Shown: positions 55,227 to 64,000 of the stretch, piece after piece
How the letters are laid out: each line of letters opens with the position of its first letter
How positions within the stretch are numbered: the first letter of the stretch is position 1
Assembly (NCBI RefSeq): GCF_010500835.1
Contig: NZ_JAAAMJ010000001.1
Span: forward strand, 744,001 to 808,000
Length of the DNA: 64,000 nucleotides
Source of the DNA: Aurantimonas aggregata
GTDB lineage: Bacteria; Pseudomonadota; Alphaproteobacteria; Rhizobiales; Rhizobiaceae
Direction of reading: 5' to 3'
Program-made: the position numbers and the translations under genes
Notes under the pieces: generated by a model
Told to the model about the DNA's origin: nothing
The model's database searches: none
The model's input: the letters and a program-made list of their open reading frames with translations, nothing else

Positions 55227-55952
55227 ATGACGCAAACCGACGACCTCACCCCTTCCCGACGTAAGTTTCTGGTTGGCCTTGGCATCGGGGCCACGGCACT
55301 GATGGCCGGCTGCACCTCCGGCCCGCGCGCCAGCATCGTCGGCGTAGCCTATCCTGGCGCCGCCGGCGGCGGCGGTCTCTTTCGAAGCGTTGACCCTCGC
55401 TACGCACGGATGTACAGCCGCGTCGTCGACGACGGTCATGTCATCCCCGCCCCGGATCTGTCGCGGGTCGACCCGCTATATTATCGCCAGGAAGTCGCCG
55501 ATCCGACCGGCGAACGGCCCGGCACGGTCGTGGTCGATACCGCCTCGCGTTTTGCCTATGTCGTCATGCCGAGCGGCCGTGCGATGCGCTACGGCGTCGG
55601 TGTCGGTCGCGAGGGCTTCGGCTGGTCCGGCCGGGCGGTCGTGCAGTGGAAGCGCAAATGGCCGACGTGGACACCGCCGCGCGAAATGATCGCCCGCAAG
55701 CCGGAGCTGGCGCAGTATGCCGACGGCATGGAGCCGGGCATCGCCAACCCGCTGGGCGCCCGGGCGCTCTATCTGTTCCAGGGCGGCAAGGACACGCTGT
55801 ACCGGCTGCACGGTACGCCGGAATACTGGACGATCGGCACCAGCGGCTCTTCCGGCTGCATCCGCTTCATGAACCAGGACATCATCGACCTCTACGAGCG
55901 CGTGCCGAGCGGCTCGCCGGTGGTGGTGCGCCAGGGCGGTCTGAGCGTCTGA
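55227..55952 (+). CDS. L,D-transpeptidase (YkuD) with Tat signal and lipobox
   Basis: 241 residues. The N-terminus has a twin-arginine motif (SRRKFL) and a lipobox-like site LMAGC at Cys29, so it is probably exported folded and lipidated. The catalytic domain (about 95-238) holds HGTPEYWTIGTSGSSGCIRF, with His195 and Cys211 as the catalytic pair. L,D-transpeptidases make 3-3 cross-links in peptidoglycan or attach proteins to it. A GGAAC-N17-AGTT sequence at 55138-55163 is a weak match to a stress promoter. Single gene. Confidence 0.93.
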   Translation: MTQTDDLTPSRRKFLVGLGIGATALMAGCTSGPRASIVGVAYPGAAGGGGLFRSVDPRYARMYSRVVDDGHVIPAPDLSRVDPLYYRQEVADPTGERPGTVVVDTASRFAYVVMPSGRAMRYGVGVGREGFGWSGRAVVQWKRKWPTWTPPREMIARKPELAQYADGMEPGIANPLGARALYLFQGGKDTLYRLHGTPEYWTIGTSGSSGCIRFMNQDIIDLYERVPSGSPVVVRQGGLSV

Positions 55953-55963
55953 GACAGCCACGC

Positions 55964-55990
55964 GTGAGGTGACGGATCACGACACCTCAC
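55964..55990. terminator. Possible hairpin between the L,D-transpeptidase and TM2 genes
   Basis: GTGAGGTG (55964-55971) and CACCTCAC (55983-55990) form an 8-bp stem with an 11-nt loop, between two convergent genes. No T-run follows, so the terminator role is tentative. Confidence 0.4.
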
Positions 55991-56033
55991 TCCGCGACTG
56001 GGCGCGCCCCGCGAAGGGTGCGCTGCCCGTAGT

Positions 56034-56273
56034 TTACAGGACGCGCTGGCGCTCCCGCTCCATCATGTCGATGCGGCTTTCGAGGTTTTCCTCACGGACC
56101 ATGCCAGGGATCAGGAACAGGTCGATGATCTGTCCGATGCCGAGAAGGCCCAGCGTCAGCAGCCAGAGAAGTCCCGTCCAGGGCCGGCCGAGATAGAAGC
56201 GGTGGAGGCCGCATATCCCGCCGAAGCAGAGCAGCCAGAGGATGTAGGAGGCAAGCGTCGACTTCCGGTTCAT
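56034..56273 (-). CDS. TM2-domain protein
   Basis: 79 residues. Two helices joined by a short turn (SYILWLLCFGGICGLHRFYL, GRPWTGLLWLLTLGLLGIGQ, then IIDLFLIPGMV), the TM2 pattern with GxHRFYLG between them. A charged C-terminal helix follows. The function is unknown; bacterial TM2 proteins are small inner-membrane proteins of unclear role. Single gene, convergent with the L,D-transpeptidase gene. Confidence 0.9.
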   Translation of the reverse strand: MNRKSTLASYILWLLCFGGICGLHRFYLGRPWTGLLWLLTLGLLGIGQIIDLFLIPGMVREENLESRIDMMERERQRVL

Positions 56274-56370
56274 GATCGTCCTTCCCGCGTTGGTCGTCCC
56301 TCAAATGGGTTCTGGCGCGAGGGATTGAAAGTCCGGCCGGCAATCGCCGGCTGTCCTTCCGCCCTGAAGA

Positions 56371-58020
56371 CTACCGCCCGCGTTTGAAGCTACCGAGAAT
56401 GCCCCTGACGATGGCGTTGGTCACGGTGGAGGCGACGGTCCGCCCGACCTGCTTCATGATCGTCTCGGTCACCGTCTGGCGTTGATAGCCGCGCGTCCGG
56501 GCAGGCGCACGCCTGCGGGGCTCGGCCCGTTCTTCATTGTCGTCGCCGCCGAAATCGGGAAGCTGGAAGCCGGTCCGCGTCCGCGGCGGCGCAGCCTCCG
56601 GCCCCTCTTCCTCCCGCCGACGAGCTGCATCTGCTCGTCGCTCGGCCTCGCCAATCCGACGCTCGCCCGCCTCCTCCTGCTCCAGCCGGCGCTGCTCGGC
56701 CTCCTGCTGCAACTCCTTCTCTGCGCGTCCGACCAGCATCTCGTAAGCCGAATCCCGGTCGACCGTATGGTCGTAGAGACCGGCCACCGGGCTGCGGCCG
56801 ATCACGGCAGCGCGCTCGTCAGGCGTGATCGTCCCGAGACGGGCGGCGGGCGGGCGGATCAGCGTCCGCTCGACCATCGACGGCACGCCGCCCTTGCCCA
56901 GCGTCGAGACCAGCGCCTCGCCGACTCCCAGCTGGCCGATCGCCTCGTAGCTATCGAATGCGGGGTTCGGCCGGAAGGTCTCGGCCGCAACCTTCACCGC
57001 CTTCTGCTCGCGGGGCGTATAGGCGCGCAGCGCATGCTGCACCCGGTTGCCGAGCTGCGCCAGCACGCCGTCGGGAACGTCGAGAGGGTTCTGCGTGACG
57101 AGATACACCCCGACACCCTTCGAGCGGATCAGCTTCACCACCTGCTCCACCCGGTCGACGAGAACCTTCGGCGCGCCGTCGAACAGGAGATGGGCCTCGT
57201 CGAAAAAGAACACCAGCTTCGGCTTTTCCAGATCGCCGACCTCCGGCAGTTCCTCGAAGAGCTCCGAGAGCAGCCACAGGAGGAAGGTCGCGTAGAGGCG
57301 CGGGTTCATCATCAGCCTGTCGGCGGCGAGCATGTTGACGATGCCGCGCCCGTCCCGGTCGGTGCGCATGAGGTCGGCGATCGCCAGCGCCGGCTCGCCG
57401 AAGAAGTTCGCCGCGCCCTGCTGCTCGAGGACGAGCAGCGAGCGCTGGATCGCCCCGACCGAGGCTTTGGCGACATTGCCGTAGAGGCGCGAGACGCTGT
57501 CGGCATTCTCGGCGACATGCGCCAGCATCGACTGCAGGTCCTTGAGGTCCAGGAGCAGCAACCCCTCCTCGTCGGCGATCTTGAAGACGATGTTGAGGAC
57601 GCCTTCCTGCGCGTCGGTGAGGTTCATCAGCCGCGACAAGAGCAGCGGGCCCATCTCGGAGATGGTGGCGCGGACCGGATGGCCCTGCTCGCCGAAAATG
57701 TCCCAGAACACCACCGGATACAGGTCGTGGTAGTACGGCTCAAGGCCAATCTGGCGGGCCCGCTCGACGAGGAAGTCCTTGGGCTCGCCCCGCTCCGCCA
57801 TGCCGGCGAGGTCGCCCTTGATGTCGGCGCAGAACACCGGGACGCCGGCTTCGGAGAAACCTTCTGCGAGGATCTGCAGCGTCACGGTCTTGCCGGTGCC
57901 GGTGGCGCCGGTCACCAGCCCGTGGCGGTTGGCGAGGCGCAAATCGAGATATTCGCCCTGCTTCACGTCGCCTTGCGGGTCGCGGCTGCCGCCAATGAAA
58001 ATCCGTCCCGCTTCCAGCAT
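56371..58020 (-). CDS. HerA-like ATPase (DUF853/YjgR family)
   Basis: From ATG 58020 the protein is 549 residues; an in-frame ATG six codons earlier is the alternative. P-loop region [20 protein letters not shown], Walker [18 protein letters not shown], arginine-finger region [20 protein letters not shown]. The long C-terminal part (about 430-500) is Glu/Arg-rich and probably helical, and a short conserved end ([20 protein letters not shown]) follows. YjgR-type proteins are predicted DNA-translocase or nuclease-associated ATPases, but their role is not settled. No linked NurA-like nuclease gene is seen. Confidence 0.9.
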   Translation of the reverse strand: MLEAGRIFIGGSRDPQGDVKQGEYLDLRLANRHGLVTGATGTGKTVTLQILAEGFSEAGVPVFCADIKGDLAGMAERGEPKDFLVERARQIGLEPYYHDLYPVVFWDIFGEQGHPVRATISEMGPLLLSRLMNLTDAQEGVLNIVFKIADEEGLLLLDLKDLQSMLAHVAENADSVSRLYGNVAKASVGAIQRSLLVLEQQGAANFFGEPALAIADLMRTDRDGRGIVNMLAADRLMMNPRLYATFLLWLLSELFEELPEVGDLEKPKLVFFFDEAHLLFDGAPKVLVDRVEQVVKLIRSKGVGVYLVTQNPLDVPDGVLAQLGNRVQHALRAYTPREQKAVKVAAETFRPNPAFDSYEAIGQLGVGEALVSTLGKGGVPSMVERTLIRPPAARLGTITPDERAAVIGRSPVAGLYDHTVDRDSAYEMLVGRAEKELQQEAEQRRLEQEEAGERRIGEAERRADAARRREEEGPEAAPPRTRTGFQLPDFGGDDNEERAEPRRRAPARTRGYQRQTVTETIMKQVGRTVASTVTNAIVRGILGSFKRGR

Positions 58021-58180
58021 GCGCTTCCCCCAGATCAATCGCCGAGCTTACCGGAGCGGGGTCCACGCTCACAAGCGTAGCGGCGCCCGATCTTGGCGAT
58101 TGCATCCGCGGAACCGGCTTGCCAAGTTCGCATCGATTCGCCTGGCCCCCGGCCAGGGCAATGCACACGTGATCGAGGAC

Positions 58181-58537
58181 ATGATGGACGAACTGCTGAC
58201 ACGTATCACCGCCGAGACCGGCCTCGACACCGCAACCGCCAAGCGTGCGGTGGGGAGCATCCTCGCCTTCCTGTCGGCGGAAAGCGACGATCCCGCCGTG
58301 GGCACGATGATCAAGGAAACGCCCGGCGCCGAGGACGCCATGGCGGCGACCGGCGGCGATGCCTATTCGGGCGGCGGCATCATGGCGCTCGGCGCCGGGT
58401 TGATGGGCATGGGGCTCGACATGGGACAGATCCAGACCGTCGCGCAGGACCTCGTCGCCTATTCCAAGATCCATGCCGGCGCCGACACGGTCGACCGCGT
58501 CATCGCTTCGGTGCCGGGACTGGCGCAGTTCGTGTGA
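58181..58537 (+). CDS. Small DUF2267/DUF2780-like protein
   Basis: 118 residues from ATG 58181 (ATG 58184 and GTG 58169 are alternatives). It begins MMDELLTRITAETGLDTATA, KRAVGSILAFLSAESDDPAV. A Gly/Met-rich middle (about 57-75) and a last helix (DTVDRVIASVPGLAQFV) give the PG...GLxxFV end seen in rhizobial homologues. It looks like a small helical cytoplasmic protein. The family is recalled by pattern only and no function is known. A hairpin at 58587-58609 follows. Confidence 0.7.
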   Translation: MMDELLTRITAETGLDTATAKRAVGSILAFLSAESDDPAVGTMIKETPGAEDAMAATGGDAYSGGGIMALGAGLMGMGLDMGQIQTVAQDLVAYSKIHAGADTVDRVIASVPGLAQFV

Positions 58538-58586
58538 CGCCAATCACCGCCGCGACGCGCTGCGCGTGGCACGACGGGGCAACCCC

Positions 58587-58609
58587 AGGGGCGGCACCGT
58601 GCCGCCCCT
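58587..58609 (+). terminator. Terminator-like hairpin after the small DUF gene
   Basis: AGGGGCGGCAC (58587-58597) and GTGCCGCCCCT (58599-58609) pair perfectly with one base between them (an effective ACCGT loop). It stands 50 bp past the stop of the gene ending at 58537. No T-run follows. Confidence 0.65.
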
Positions 58610-58661
58610 CGGACCTATTCCCATGGATAATGATCCGAGCCTCGCGTATGCTGTGAAACGG

Positions 58662-58667
58662 TATAAT
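58662..58667 (+). promoter_or_regulatory. Consensus -10 box upstream of the histidine kinase gene
   Basis: TATAAT at 58662-58667 is a perfect -10 hexamer in an AT-rich patch that is otherwise rare in this window. The -35 region (near 58639-58644) is a poor match. It would start transcription at about 58674, before the candidate start codons of the HWE kinase gene. Confidence 0.5.
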
Positions 58668-58730
58668 TTCAATATTTAACGGTGGAGCGTGGCGCTCCTG
58701 ATGCGGCGCCGCGGGGGGAACGCAAGGTCG

Positions 58731-60440
58731 ATGACCGTGGATACGCCAGCGGCAAACGTGCGATCGCGAGGTGGACGTACCGGCCGTATCCTGCCGGGCT
58801 CGCTGCGGAATGCCCGGCTGGCCCGGCTGTGGCGTCGGCCGCCTCTTTTGGCACATCTCGTCGTGTTCGCCGTCATCGTGCTGATCCCGGCGCTGCTGTT
58901 CAGCGCTTTCCTGATCCTGCAGTTCTCCCGGCAGCAGGAGGAGATCGTCACGGCGCAGGTCAACGACACCGCCGACATCATCTCCAGCGCCATCGACCGC
59001 GAAATCTACGGCATGATCACCACGGGTCGTGTCCTTGCGTCTTCGCCTGCGCTGGCACGCGGTGATCTGAACGGATTCCGCGAACGGACCGTCGCGGCGT
59101 TGGCAGGCACCCGGACCACGGCGGAGCTGATCGCTCCGGATCTCTCCGTGGTCGTATCCACCGACGGCGCCGCAACGCCCGTTGGCCAGGCACTGGGCGA
59201 CACGGCCACGATCGAGATGGCCTTCCAGACACGCCGTCCGGAAGTGTCCGGCGTCATGTTCGCCGAATCCGTTGGCCGCTTCGTCTTTCACGTCGCGGTG
59301 CCGGTCACCGGGGGTACGCGGGTTCCCTATGTGCTGGTGCTGCAGAAGTCGGTGGATGCGCTTGGCGCCGTCATCGCCGACCGCAATCTCCCGAGCCAGT
59401 GGTCGGCCATCATCAAGGACCGCCAGAACCGGCGGGTCTTCGCGGCGATCACCAGCGACGGCCAGATCCAGCCGCAGGACGGGGTCTCCTACGACAACCC
59501 CTCGATCGCCGAGACGCTCGGAGCTGCCAGCGACGACCACATCCAGGGGTCGATGGTATCGAGCCTATCCGGCTGGGCAACCACCGTCGCGGTTCCGAAC
59601 AAGGTCATCATCCGGCCGGCGCTGCGCTCCTGGTTCATGCTCGTCAGCGCCGGTCTCCTGCTCGTCGCCTTCTCCATCCTGCTCGGCGTCGTGTTCGGCC
59701 GTCGGATCGCCACGCCGATCCGGCAATTGTCGAAGCAGGCGGAGGCCATCGGCCAGGGACGTCCAGCGACCATCATCCAGACCGACATCGCCGAGATCGG
59801 CGAGGTGTCGATGGTGCTGGCGCAGGCATCGCGCGATCGCCGCGAGGCCGAGGAGCAGAGCCGTTTCCTGATGCGCGAGATGACGCATCGCGCCAAGAAC
59901 CAGTATGCGCTCATCGCCGCCATCGCCCGCCGGGCCGCCAAGGAAAGCTCCGACACGACGCAGCTGCTGGCGACGCTGTCGGAGGCGCTGAACTCGCTGG
60001 CGCGCTCGGCGGACCTCCTCGCCGGCCGCGGCTGGGAAAGCGCCGACATCAACGACCTCGTCCTCGCCCAGCTCAAGCCGTTCGGCGCCGATGGCGACCA
60101 TATCACCATCTCCGGCCCGAAGATCTGGCTCAATCCCACCGCTGCCCAGACCATCGGCCTCGCCCTGCACGAACTCGCCACCAACGCGGCCAAATACGGG
60201 TCGCTCTCGGTAGCAGAAGGCGCAGTGGACGTGCGCTGGACGATGGACGAGGCCTTCACCCTCGAATGGCGCGAGGCGGGCGGACCGCCGGTCGCAGAGC
60301 CCAAACGATCGGGGTTCGGCACGCTGGTCATCCAGAAGATGACGGCCAGGGGCCTGGGCGGCGAGGTGGACATGGAATACGCCGAGACCGGCGTGGTCTG
60401 GAAACTGGTCACGCCGCCGGAGGCCGTACTCACCCACTGA
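58731..60440 (+). CDS. HWE-family sensor histidine kinase
   Basis: From ATG 58731 the protein is 569 residues; GTG 58689 and ATG 58701 are also open. Two membrane helices (about 42-62 and 300-322 from this start) flank a periplasmic Cache-like sensor domain. HAMP follows (FGRRIATPIRQLSKQAEAIG), then the kinase with phospho-acceptor His386 in FLMREMTHRAKNQYALIAAI and the HWE-type N box LALHELATNAAKYGSLSVAE, V and W residues after it. Such kinases often feed the PhyR stress pathway, but no response regulator gene is adjacent. The signal is unknown. Confidence 0.92.
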   Translation: MTVDTPAANVRSRGGRTGRILPGSLRNARLARLWRRPPLLAHLVVFAVIVLIPALLFSAFLILQFSRQQEEIVTAQVNDTADIISSAIDREIYGMITTGRVLASSPALARGDLNGFRERTVAALAGTRTTAELIAPDLSVVVSTDGAATPVGQALGDTATIEMAFQTRRPEVSGVMFAESVGRFVFHVAVPVTGGTRVPYVLVLQKSVDALGAVIADRNLPSQWSAIIKDRQNRRVFAAITSDGQIQPQDGVSYDNPSIAETLGAASDDHIQGSMVSSLSGWATTVAVPNKVIIRPALRSWFMLVSAGLLLVAFSILLGVVFGRRIATPIRQLSKQAEAIGQGRPATIIQTDIAEIGEVSMVLAQASRDRREAEEQSRFLMREMTHRAKNQYALIAAIARRAAKESSDTTQLLATLSEALNSLARSADLLAGRGWESADINDLVLAQLKPFGADGDHITISGPKIWLNPTAAQTIGLALHELATNAAKYGSLSVAEGAVDVRWTMDEAFTLEWREAGGPPVAEPKRSGFGTLVIQKMTARGLGGEVDMEYAETGVVWKLVTPPEAVLTH

Positions 60441-60574
60441 CGCGCTGCCGAACGACACGCGCGGACAATCGGCGATTTCGCTTTCGCCCGCGACGCGTTA
60501 TCTGCTCTGGGAACGATGGTGCCGGCGGGAGGCCGGGATCGTTCGAGCGCCGCAACGTGGCAGAGGGAGGAGAG

Positions 60575-62002
60575 ATGAGCGCGACGAGGATCGAGCCGGA
60601 TGCCTTTCCGCCCGCGACCGAGGCCGACTGGCGTGCTCTGGTCGAGAAGGCGGGCCGCGGCGTCGATACGCTCGCCACGATCTCCGAAGACGGTTTTCGC
60701 TATGGCCCTGTCTATGGCCGGCGTCGGGACGCCTCTCCCCTCGCCCGGCTCGAGGCCGGGAGATGGTCGATCGTCGCACGCGTCGACGACATCGACCCGG
60801 CCCGTGCGGGAGAACAGGCGATCGCGGACCTCGAAGGCGGTGCCAACGGACTCGCCATGACGCTCGCGGGCGGGGCCTCGGCCCATGGCTTCGGCCTGCC
60901 GCTCGACGGCCTTGCCGCTGCGCTGTCCGGTGTCCAGCTCGACATCGCGGCGCTGCGCATCGAGCCGCATCCTCAATCGATCGAGGCGCTGGAAGCGATC
61001 GTCCGCCTTGCGACCGCGAGCGGACATGACATTGCGGCGCTATCCGTCGATGTGAGCCTCGACGACAGCGGCAGCTTCGCCTTTTCCGGCCGCTTCCCCG
61101 GCAGCGAGAGCGACCATCGCCGCCGGCTCGGCCGTGAGACCAAAGCGCTGCGGGAACGCGGCTTTTCGGGCCGCACCGCCGAGGCCGACGGCCGGATCTA
61201 CAACGATGCCGGGGCGACTTCCGGCCAGGAACTCGGCGCCGTCCTCGCCACCGCGCTCTACGATCTGCGCGCGATGGAGGCGGCCGGCCTGTCGATCGCC
61301 GAAGCCGCAGGGGCGATCGGTTTCACCCTGGCCGTCGACCAGATGCAGTTCGAGCAGATGGCCAAGCTGCGGGCGCTGCGGCTGCTCTGGGCCCGGCTGC
61401 TGGAAGCCTGCGGCGAGGCCGATCCGCCGCCCGCCCGCCTCCACGCAGAGACGGCCTGGCGCATGCTCTCGGCGAGCGACCCCCACACCAACATGCTGCG
61501 GGCGACGATCGCCGCCTTCGCCGCCGCCACCGGCGGCGCCGACAGTATCGCCGTCCTGCCGCACACCGCCCCGCTCGGCCTTGCCAACAGGGTGGCGCGG
61601 CGGCTTGCCCGCAATGTCCAGGTCATCCTGCAGGAAGAGGCCGGCCTTGACGCCGTGGACGATCCCGCTTGCGGGTCGGGCGGCATCGAGGCATTGACCG
61701 AGCTGACCGCGGAAGCCGGCTGGAACGAATTCCGCCGGATCGAAGCCGAAGGCGGGATCATCGACAGCCTTGCCGCCGGCGCGCTGCAGAACCGCATCCT
61801 CGATGCAGCCGCTGCCCGGCAGCAGGCATTGACCGACAAGCGCACCGTGATCGTCGGCGCGACGATCTACCCGATCGAAGCCGAGCGGTCCCACGCAATC
61901 CTGGCGACGGCGGCGCCGGCAGAGCCTGGCTGGAATGGTGAGCAGGGTTGCGCGCCGCTCCGCCCGCGACGGCTGGACGAGGAAGCCGAGGTCGCCGCAT
62001 GA
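60575..62002 (+). CDS. mutA: Methylmalonyl-CoA mutase small subunit (MutA)
   Basis: 475 residues from ATG 60575, with GGGAGGAG just upstream. It has the mutase barrel with [55 protein letters not shown] and [20 protein letters not shown], but lacks the B12-binding domain and the DxHxxG motif, so it is the non-catalytic alpha-like chain that pairs with MutB. The frame is open far upstream but that part is antisense to or out of frame with the kinase gene. The stop overlaps mutB by 4 bp. Confidence 0.92.
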   Translation: MSATRIEPDAFPPATEADWRALVEKAGRGVDTLATISEDGFRYGPVYGRRRDASPLARLEAGRWSIVARVDDIDPARAGEQAIADLEGGANGLAMTLAGGASAHGFGLPLDGLAAALSGVQLDIAALRIEPHPQSIEALEAIVRLATASGHDIAALSVDVSLDDSGSFAFSGRFPGSESDHRRRLGRETKALRERGFSGRTAEADGRIYNDAGATSGQELGAVLATALYDLRAMEAAGLSIAEAAGAIGFTLAVDQMQFEQMAKLRALRLLWARLLEACGEADPPPARLHAETAWRMLSASDPHTNMLRATIAAFAAATGGADSIAVLPHTAPLGLANRVARRLARNVQVILQEEAGLDAVDDPACGSGGIEALTELTAEAGWNEFRRIEAEGGIIDSLAAGALQNRILDAAAARQQALTDKRTVIVGATIYPIEAERSHAILATAAPAEPGWNGEQGCAPLRPRRLDEEAEVAA

Positions 62003-64000
62003 GCCGCATCCCCGACTTTTCCAGCCTTGCCTGGACCCCGCCGTCAAACGCGCCAAAAGCTGCGCGTAGCGAGCGGTTTCGCGAGACGCCCGAGGGGATC
62101 CCGCTCGCCGGCGCCCATGGCGAGGACGACATCGCCGGCCTGCCCTTCCTCGACACCTGGCCCGGCATCGCCCCGTATCTGCGCGGGCCCTACCCGACCA
62201 TGTACGTGGAAAAGCCATGGACGATCCGGCAGTATGCGGGCTTCTCGACGGCCGCGGCATCGAACGCGTTCTACCGGCGCAACCTCGCCGCCGGCCAGAA
62301 GGGCCTGTCGGTCGCCTTTGATCTCGCCACCCACCGCGGCTACGATTCCGATCATCCGCGCGTCGCCGGCGATGTCGGCATGGCGGGCGTGGCGATCGAT
62401 TCGATCATCGACATGCGCCAGCTCTTCGACGGCATCCCGCTCGGCGAGATGAGCGTGTCGATGACGATGAACGGCGCGGTACTGCCGGTGCTGGCGCTCT
62501 ACGTCGCCGCCGCCGAGGAACAGGGCGTTGCCCAGAAGGACCTGTCGGGCACCATTCAGAACGACATTCTGAAGGAGTTCATGGTCCGCAACACCTACAT
62601 CTACCCGCCGAAATCCTCGATGCGGATCATCTCCGACATATTCGCCTACACCGCGAAGAACATGCCGCGCTACAACTCGATCTCGATCTCCGGCTACCAC
62701 ATGCAGGAAGCCGGGGCGACGGCGGATCTGGAACTCGCCTACACGATCGCCGACGGCATCGAATACGCCCGGGCCGGGGTAGCGGCGGGTCTTGCCATCG
62801 ACCGTTTCGCCCCGCGCCTGTCGTTCTTCTGGGCGACCGGCATGAACTTCTTCATGGAAGTCGCCAAGATGCGGGCCGCCCGGCTGATCTGGGCGAGCCT
62901 GATGCAGAGAGAGTTCGCGCCGGGCGATCCGCGTGCCCTGCAGCTGCGCACCCACTGCCAGACCTCGGGCTGGTCGCTGACCGCGCAGGACGTGATGAAC
63001 AACGTCGTTCGGACCTGCGTGGAGGCGATGGCCGCCACCCAGGGCCACACCCAGTCGCTGCACACCAATTCCTTCGACGAGGCGCTGGCCCTGCCGACCG
63101 ACTTCTCCGCCCGCATCGCCCGCAACACCCAGCATGTCCTCTCCCGCGAAAGCGGCACCACCCGGCTGATCGATCCATGGGGCGGCTCGGCCTATGTCGA
63201 ACATCTCACCCACGCGCTCGCCGAGAAGGCGCTCGGCCACATCGAGGAGGTCGAGGCGATGGGGGGCATGGCGGCGGCGATCGACAAGGGCCTGCCGAAG
63301 CTGCGGATCGAGGAGGCCGCGGCACGGACGCAGGCGCGTATCGATTCCGGCGCCCAGACCGTCGTCGGCGTCAACCGGTTCGTCGCCGACGGCACCGACG
63401 AGATCGACGTGCTGCGCGTCGACAATGCCGATGTCCGGCGCCAGCAGATCGACAAGCTGCAGAGGCTGAAGGCGGAACGCGACCAGCCCGCCACCGACGC
63501 GGCGCTCGCCGCGCTCACCGCAGCCGCCGAGCGCGGCGACGGCAATCTCCTCGAACTCTCAATCGCCGCCGCCCGGGCCAAGGCGACCGTGGGCGAGATG
63601 GCCGATGCGCTGGAAAAGGTGTTTGGTCGGCACGTGGCAAGGACGCATGTGATCGCCGGCGTCTACAAGCGGGAGGCCGGCGCCATGTCGGAGCAGATTG
63701 CGCGCGTCCAGGCACTGAGCGACACCTTCGCGGAAGCCGAAGGACGCCGGCCGCGCATCCTCGTCTGCAAGATGGGCCAGGACGGCCACGACCGGGGCCA
63801 GAAGGTCATCGCCTCGGCCTTCGCCGATCTCGGCTTCGACGTCGACATCGGCCCGCTCTTCCAGACCCCCGAGGAAGCGGCCCGCCAGGCGGTCGAGAAC
63901 GACGTCCACATTGTCGGGGCATCCTCGCTCGCCGCCGGGCACTTGACGCTGGTGCCGGAACTGAAGGCAGCGCTCGAGCGCGAAGGCCGCGGCGACATCA
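61999..64000 (+). CDS. mutB: Methylmalonyl-CoA mutase large subunit (MutB), C-terminus beyond window
   Basis: Begins at ATG 61999 in an ATGA overlap with mutA; 667 codons are visible of a usual 710-720. The barrel has [60 protein letters not shown] and [20 protein letters not shown]. The B12-binding domain has [18 protein letters not shown] (cobalt-ligand His597) and GASSLAAGH. It isomerises (R)-methylmalonyl-CoA to succinyl-CoA, as needed for propionate, odd-chain fatty acid and thymine or valine breakdown. Only the last 45-50 residues are missing. A meaB-like gene may follow outside the window. Confidence 0.96.
   Translation, partial: MSRIPDFSSLAWTPPSNAPKAARSERFRETPEGIPLAGAHGEDDIAGLPFLDTWPGIAPYLRGPYPTMYVEKPWTIRQYAGFSTAAASNAFYRRNLAAGQKGLSVAFDLATHRGYDSDHPRVAGDVGMAGVAIDSIIDMRQLFDGIPLGEMSVSMTMNGAVLPVLALYVAAAEEQGVAQKDLSGTIQNDILKEFMVRNTYIYPPKSSMRIISDIFAYTAKNMPRYNSISISGYHMQEAGATADLELAYTIADGIEYARAGVAAGLAIDRFAPRLSFFWATGMNFFMEVAKMRAARLIWASLMQREFAPGDPRALQLRTHCQTSGWSLTAQDVMNNVVRTCVEAMAATQGHTQSLHTNSFDEALALPTDFSARIARNTQHVLSRESGTTRLIDPWGGSAYVEHLTHALAEKALGHIEEVEAMGGMAAAIDKGLPKLRIEEAAARTQARIDSGAQTVVGVNRFVADGTDEIDVLRVDNADVRRQQIDKLQRLKAERDQPATDAALAALTAAAERGDGNLLELSIAAARAKATVGEMADALEKVFGRHVARTHVIAGVYKREAGAMSEQIARVQALSDTFAEAEGRRPRILVCKMGQDGHDRGQKVIASAFADLGFDVDIGPLFQTPEEAARQAVENDVHIVGASSLAAGHLTLVPELKAALEREGRGDI

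Overview
The window looks like chromosomal DNA of a high-GC alphaproteobacterium of the order Hyphomicrobiales (Rhizobiales). The reasons are the rhizobial order of the flagellar genes, a seven-gene group 1 Mrp antiporter operon, a RutR-controlled reductive pyrimidine pathway, a RIME-like palindromic repeat, an EcfG-type stress promoter and an HWE histidine kinase. Aurantimonadaceae-like taxa would fit, but that is a guess from gene content. No rRNA, tRNA, CRISPR array, phage or insertion sequence was recognised.

Layout. (1) 1-10002 is a flagellar block. On the minus strand, motA-fliM-(coiled-coil protein)-fliN-fliG-flhB-(unknown)-flgB-flgC-fliE-flgG-flgA runs out of the left edge. flgF-fliI runs divergently on the plus strand. 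(2) 10022-15289 is a self-contained efflux operon: a MarR-family regulator behind a 26-bp palindrome, a membrane-fusion protein with a fused peptidoglycan-binding domain, and an RND pump, joined by ATGA overlaps. (3) 15305-18321 is a TRAP transporter (dctP-dctQ-dctM order), divergent from a MetE-C-like zinc methyltransferase. (4) 19791-23719 is an NMT1/THI5-type ABC importer, followed by a cupin and a secreted phytase-like esterase.

(5) 25800-37528 is a pyrimidine-catabolism region. It holds dihydropyrimidinase, a carbamoyl-amino-acid amidohydrolase, an omega-amino-acid transaminase, RutR, and the PreA/PreT dihydropyrimidine dehydrogenase. Together these would take uracil or thymine through the dihydropyrimidine and the N-carbamoyl-beta-amino acid to a beta-amino acid and then a semialdehyde. 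Two RutR-like operators (30757-30772 and 37513-37528) tie the two halves together. A MazE/MazF-like toxin-antitoxin pair is embedded in the operon with 4-nt overlaps, and a GGDEF-EAL protein lies between rutR and preA. The neighbouring ABC importer is a plausible pyrimidine or related base uptake system, which is an inference from position.

(6) 37583-41225 carries a YihY/BrkB membrane protein behind a textbook GGAAC-N16-CGTT promoter, release factor 3 and a DUF427 protein. (7) 41253-48519 is the mnhABCDEFG operon, followed by a DUF423 protein and a short-chain dehydrogenase. (8) 48836-58537 is a mixed housekeeping stretch: oligopeptidase B, a diheme cytochrome c, a cytochrome c'-like protein, Fe superoxide dismutase, a class IV aminotransferase, a haloacid dehalogenase, an L,D-transpeptidase, a TM2 protein, a HerA-like ATPase and a small DUF2267/DUF2780-like protein. 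(9) 58731-64000 holds an HWE histidine kinase and methylmalonyl-CoA mutase mutA-mutB, with mutB cut by the right edge.

The most noteworthy signals are a shared promoter architecture upstream of motA and flgB, the RutR operators, the toxin-antitoxin pair inside a catabolic operon, an A10 tract that breaks a small gene from its ribosome binding site, and the efflux adaptor fused to a peptidoglycan-binding domain.
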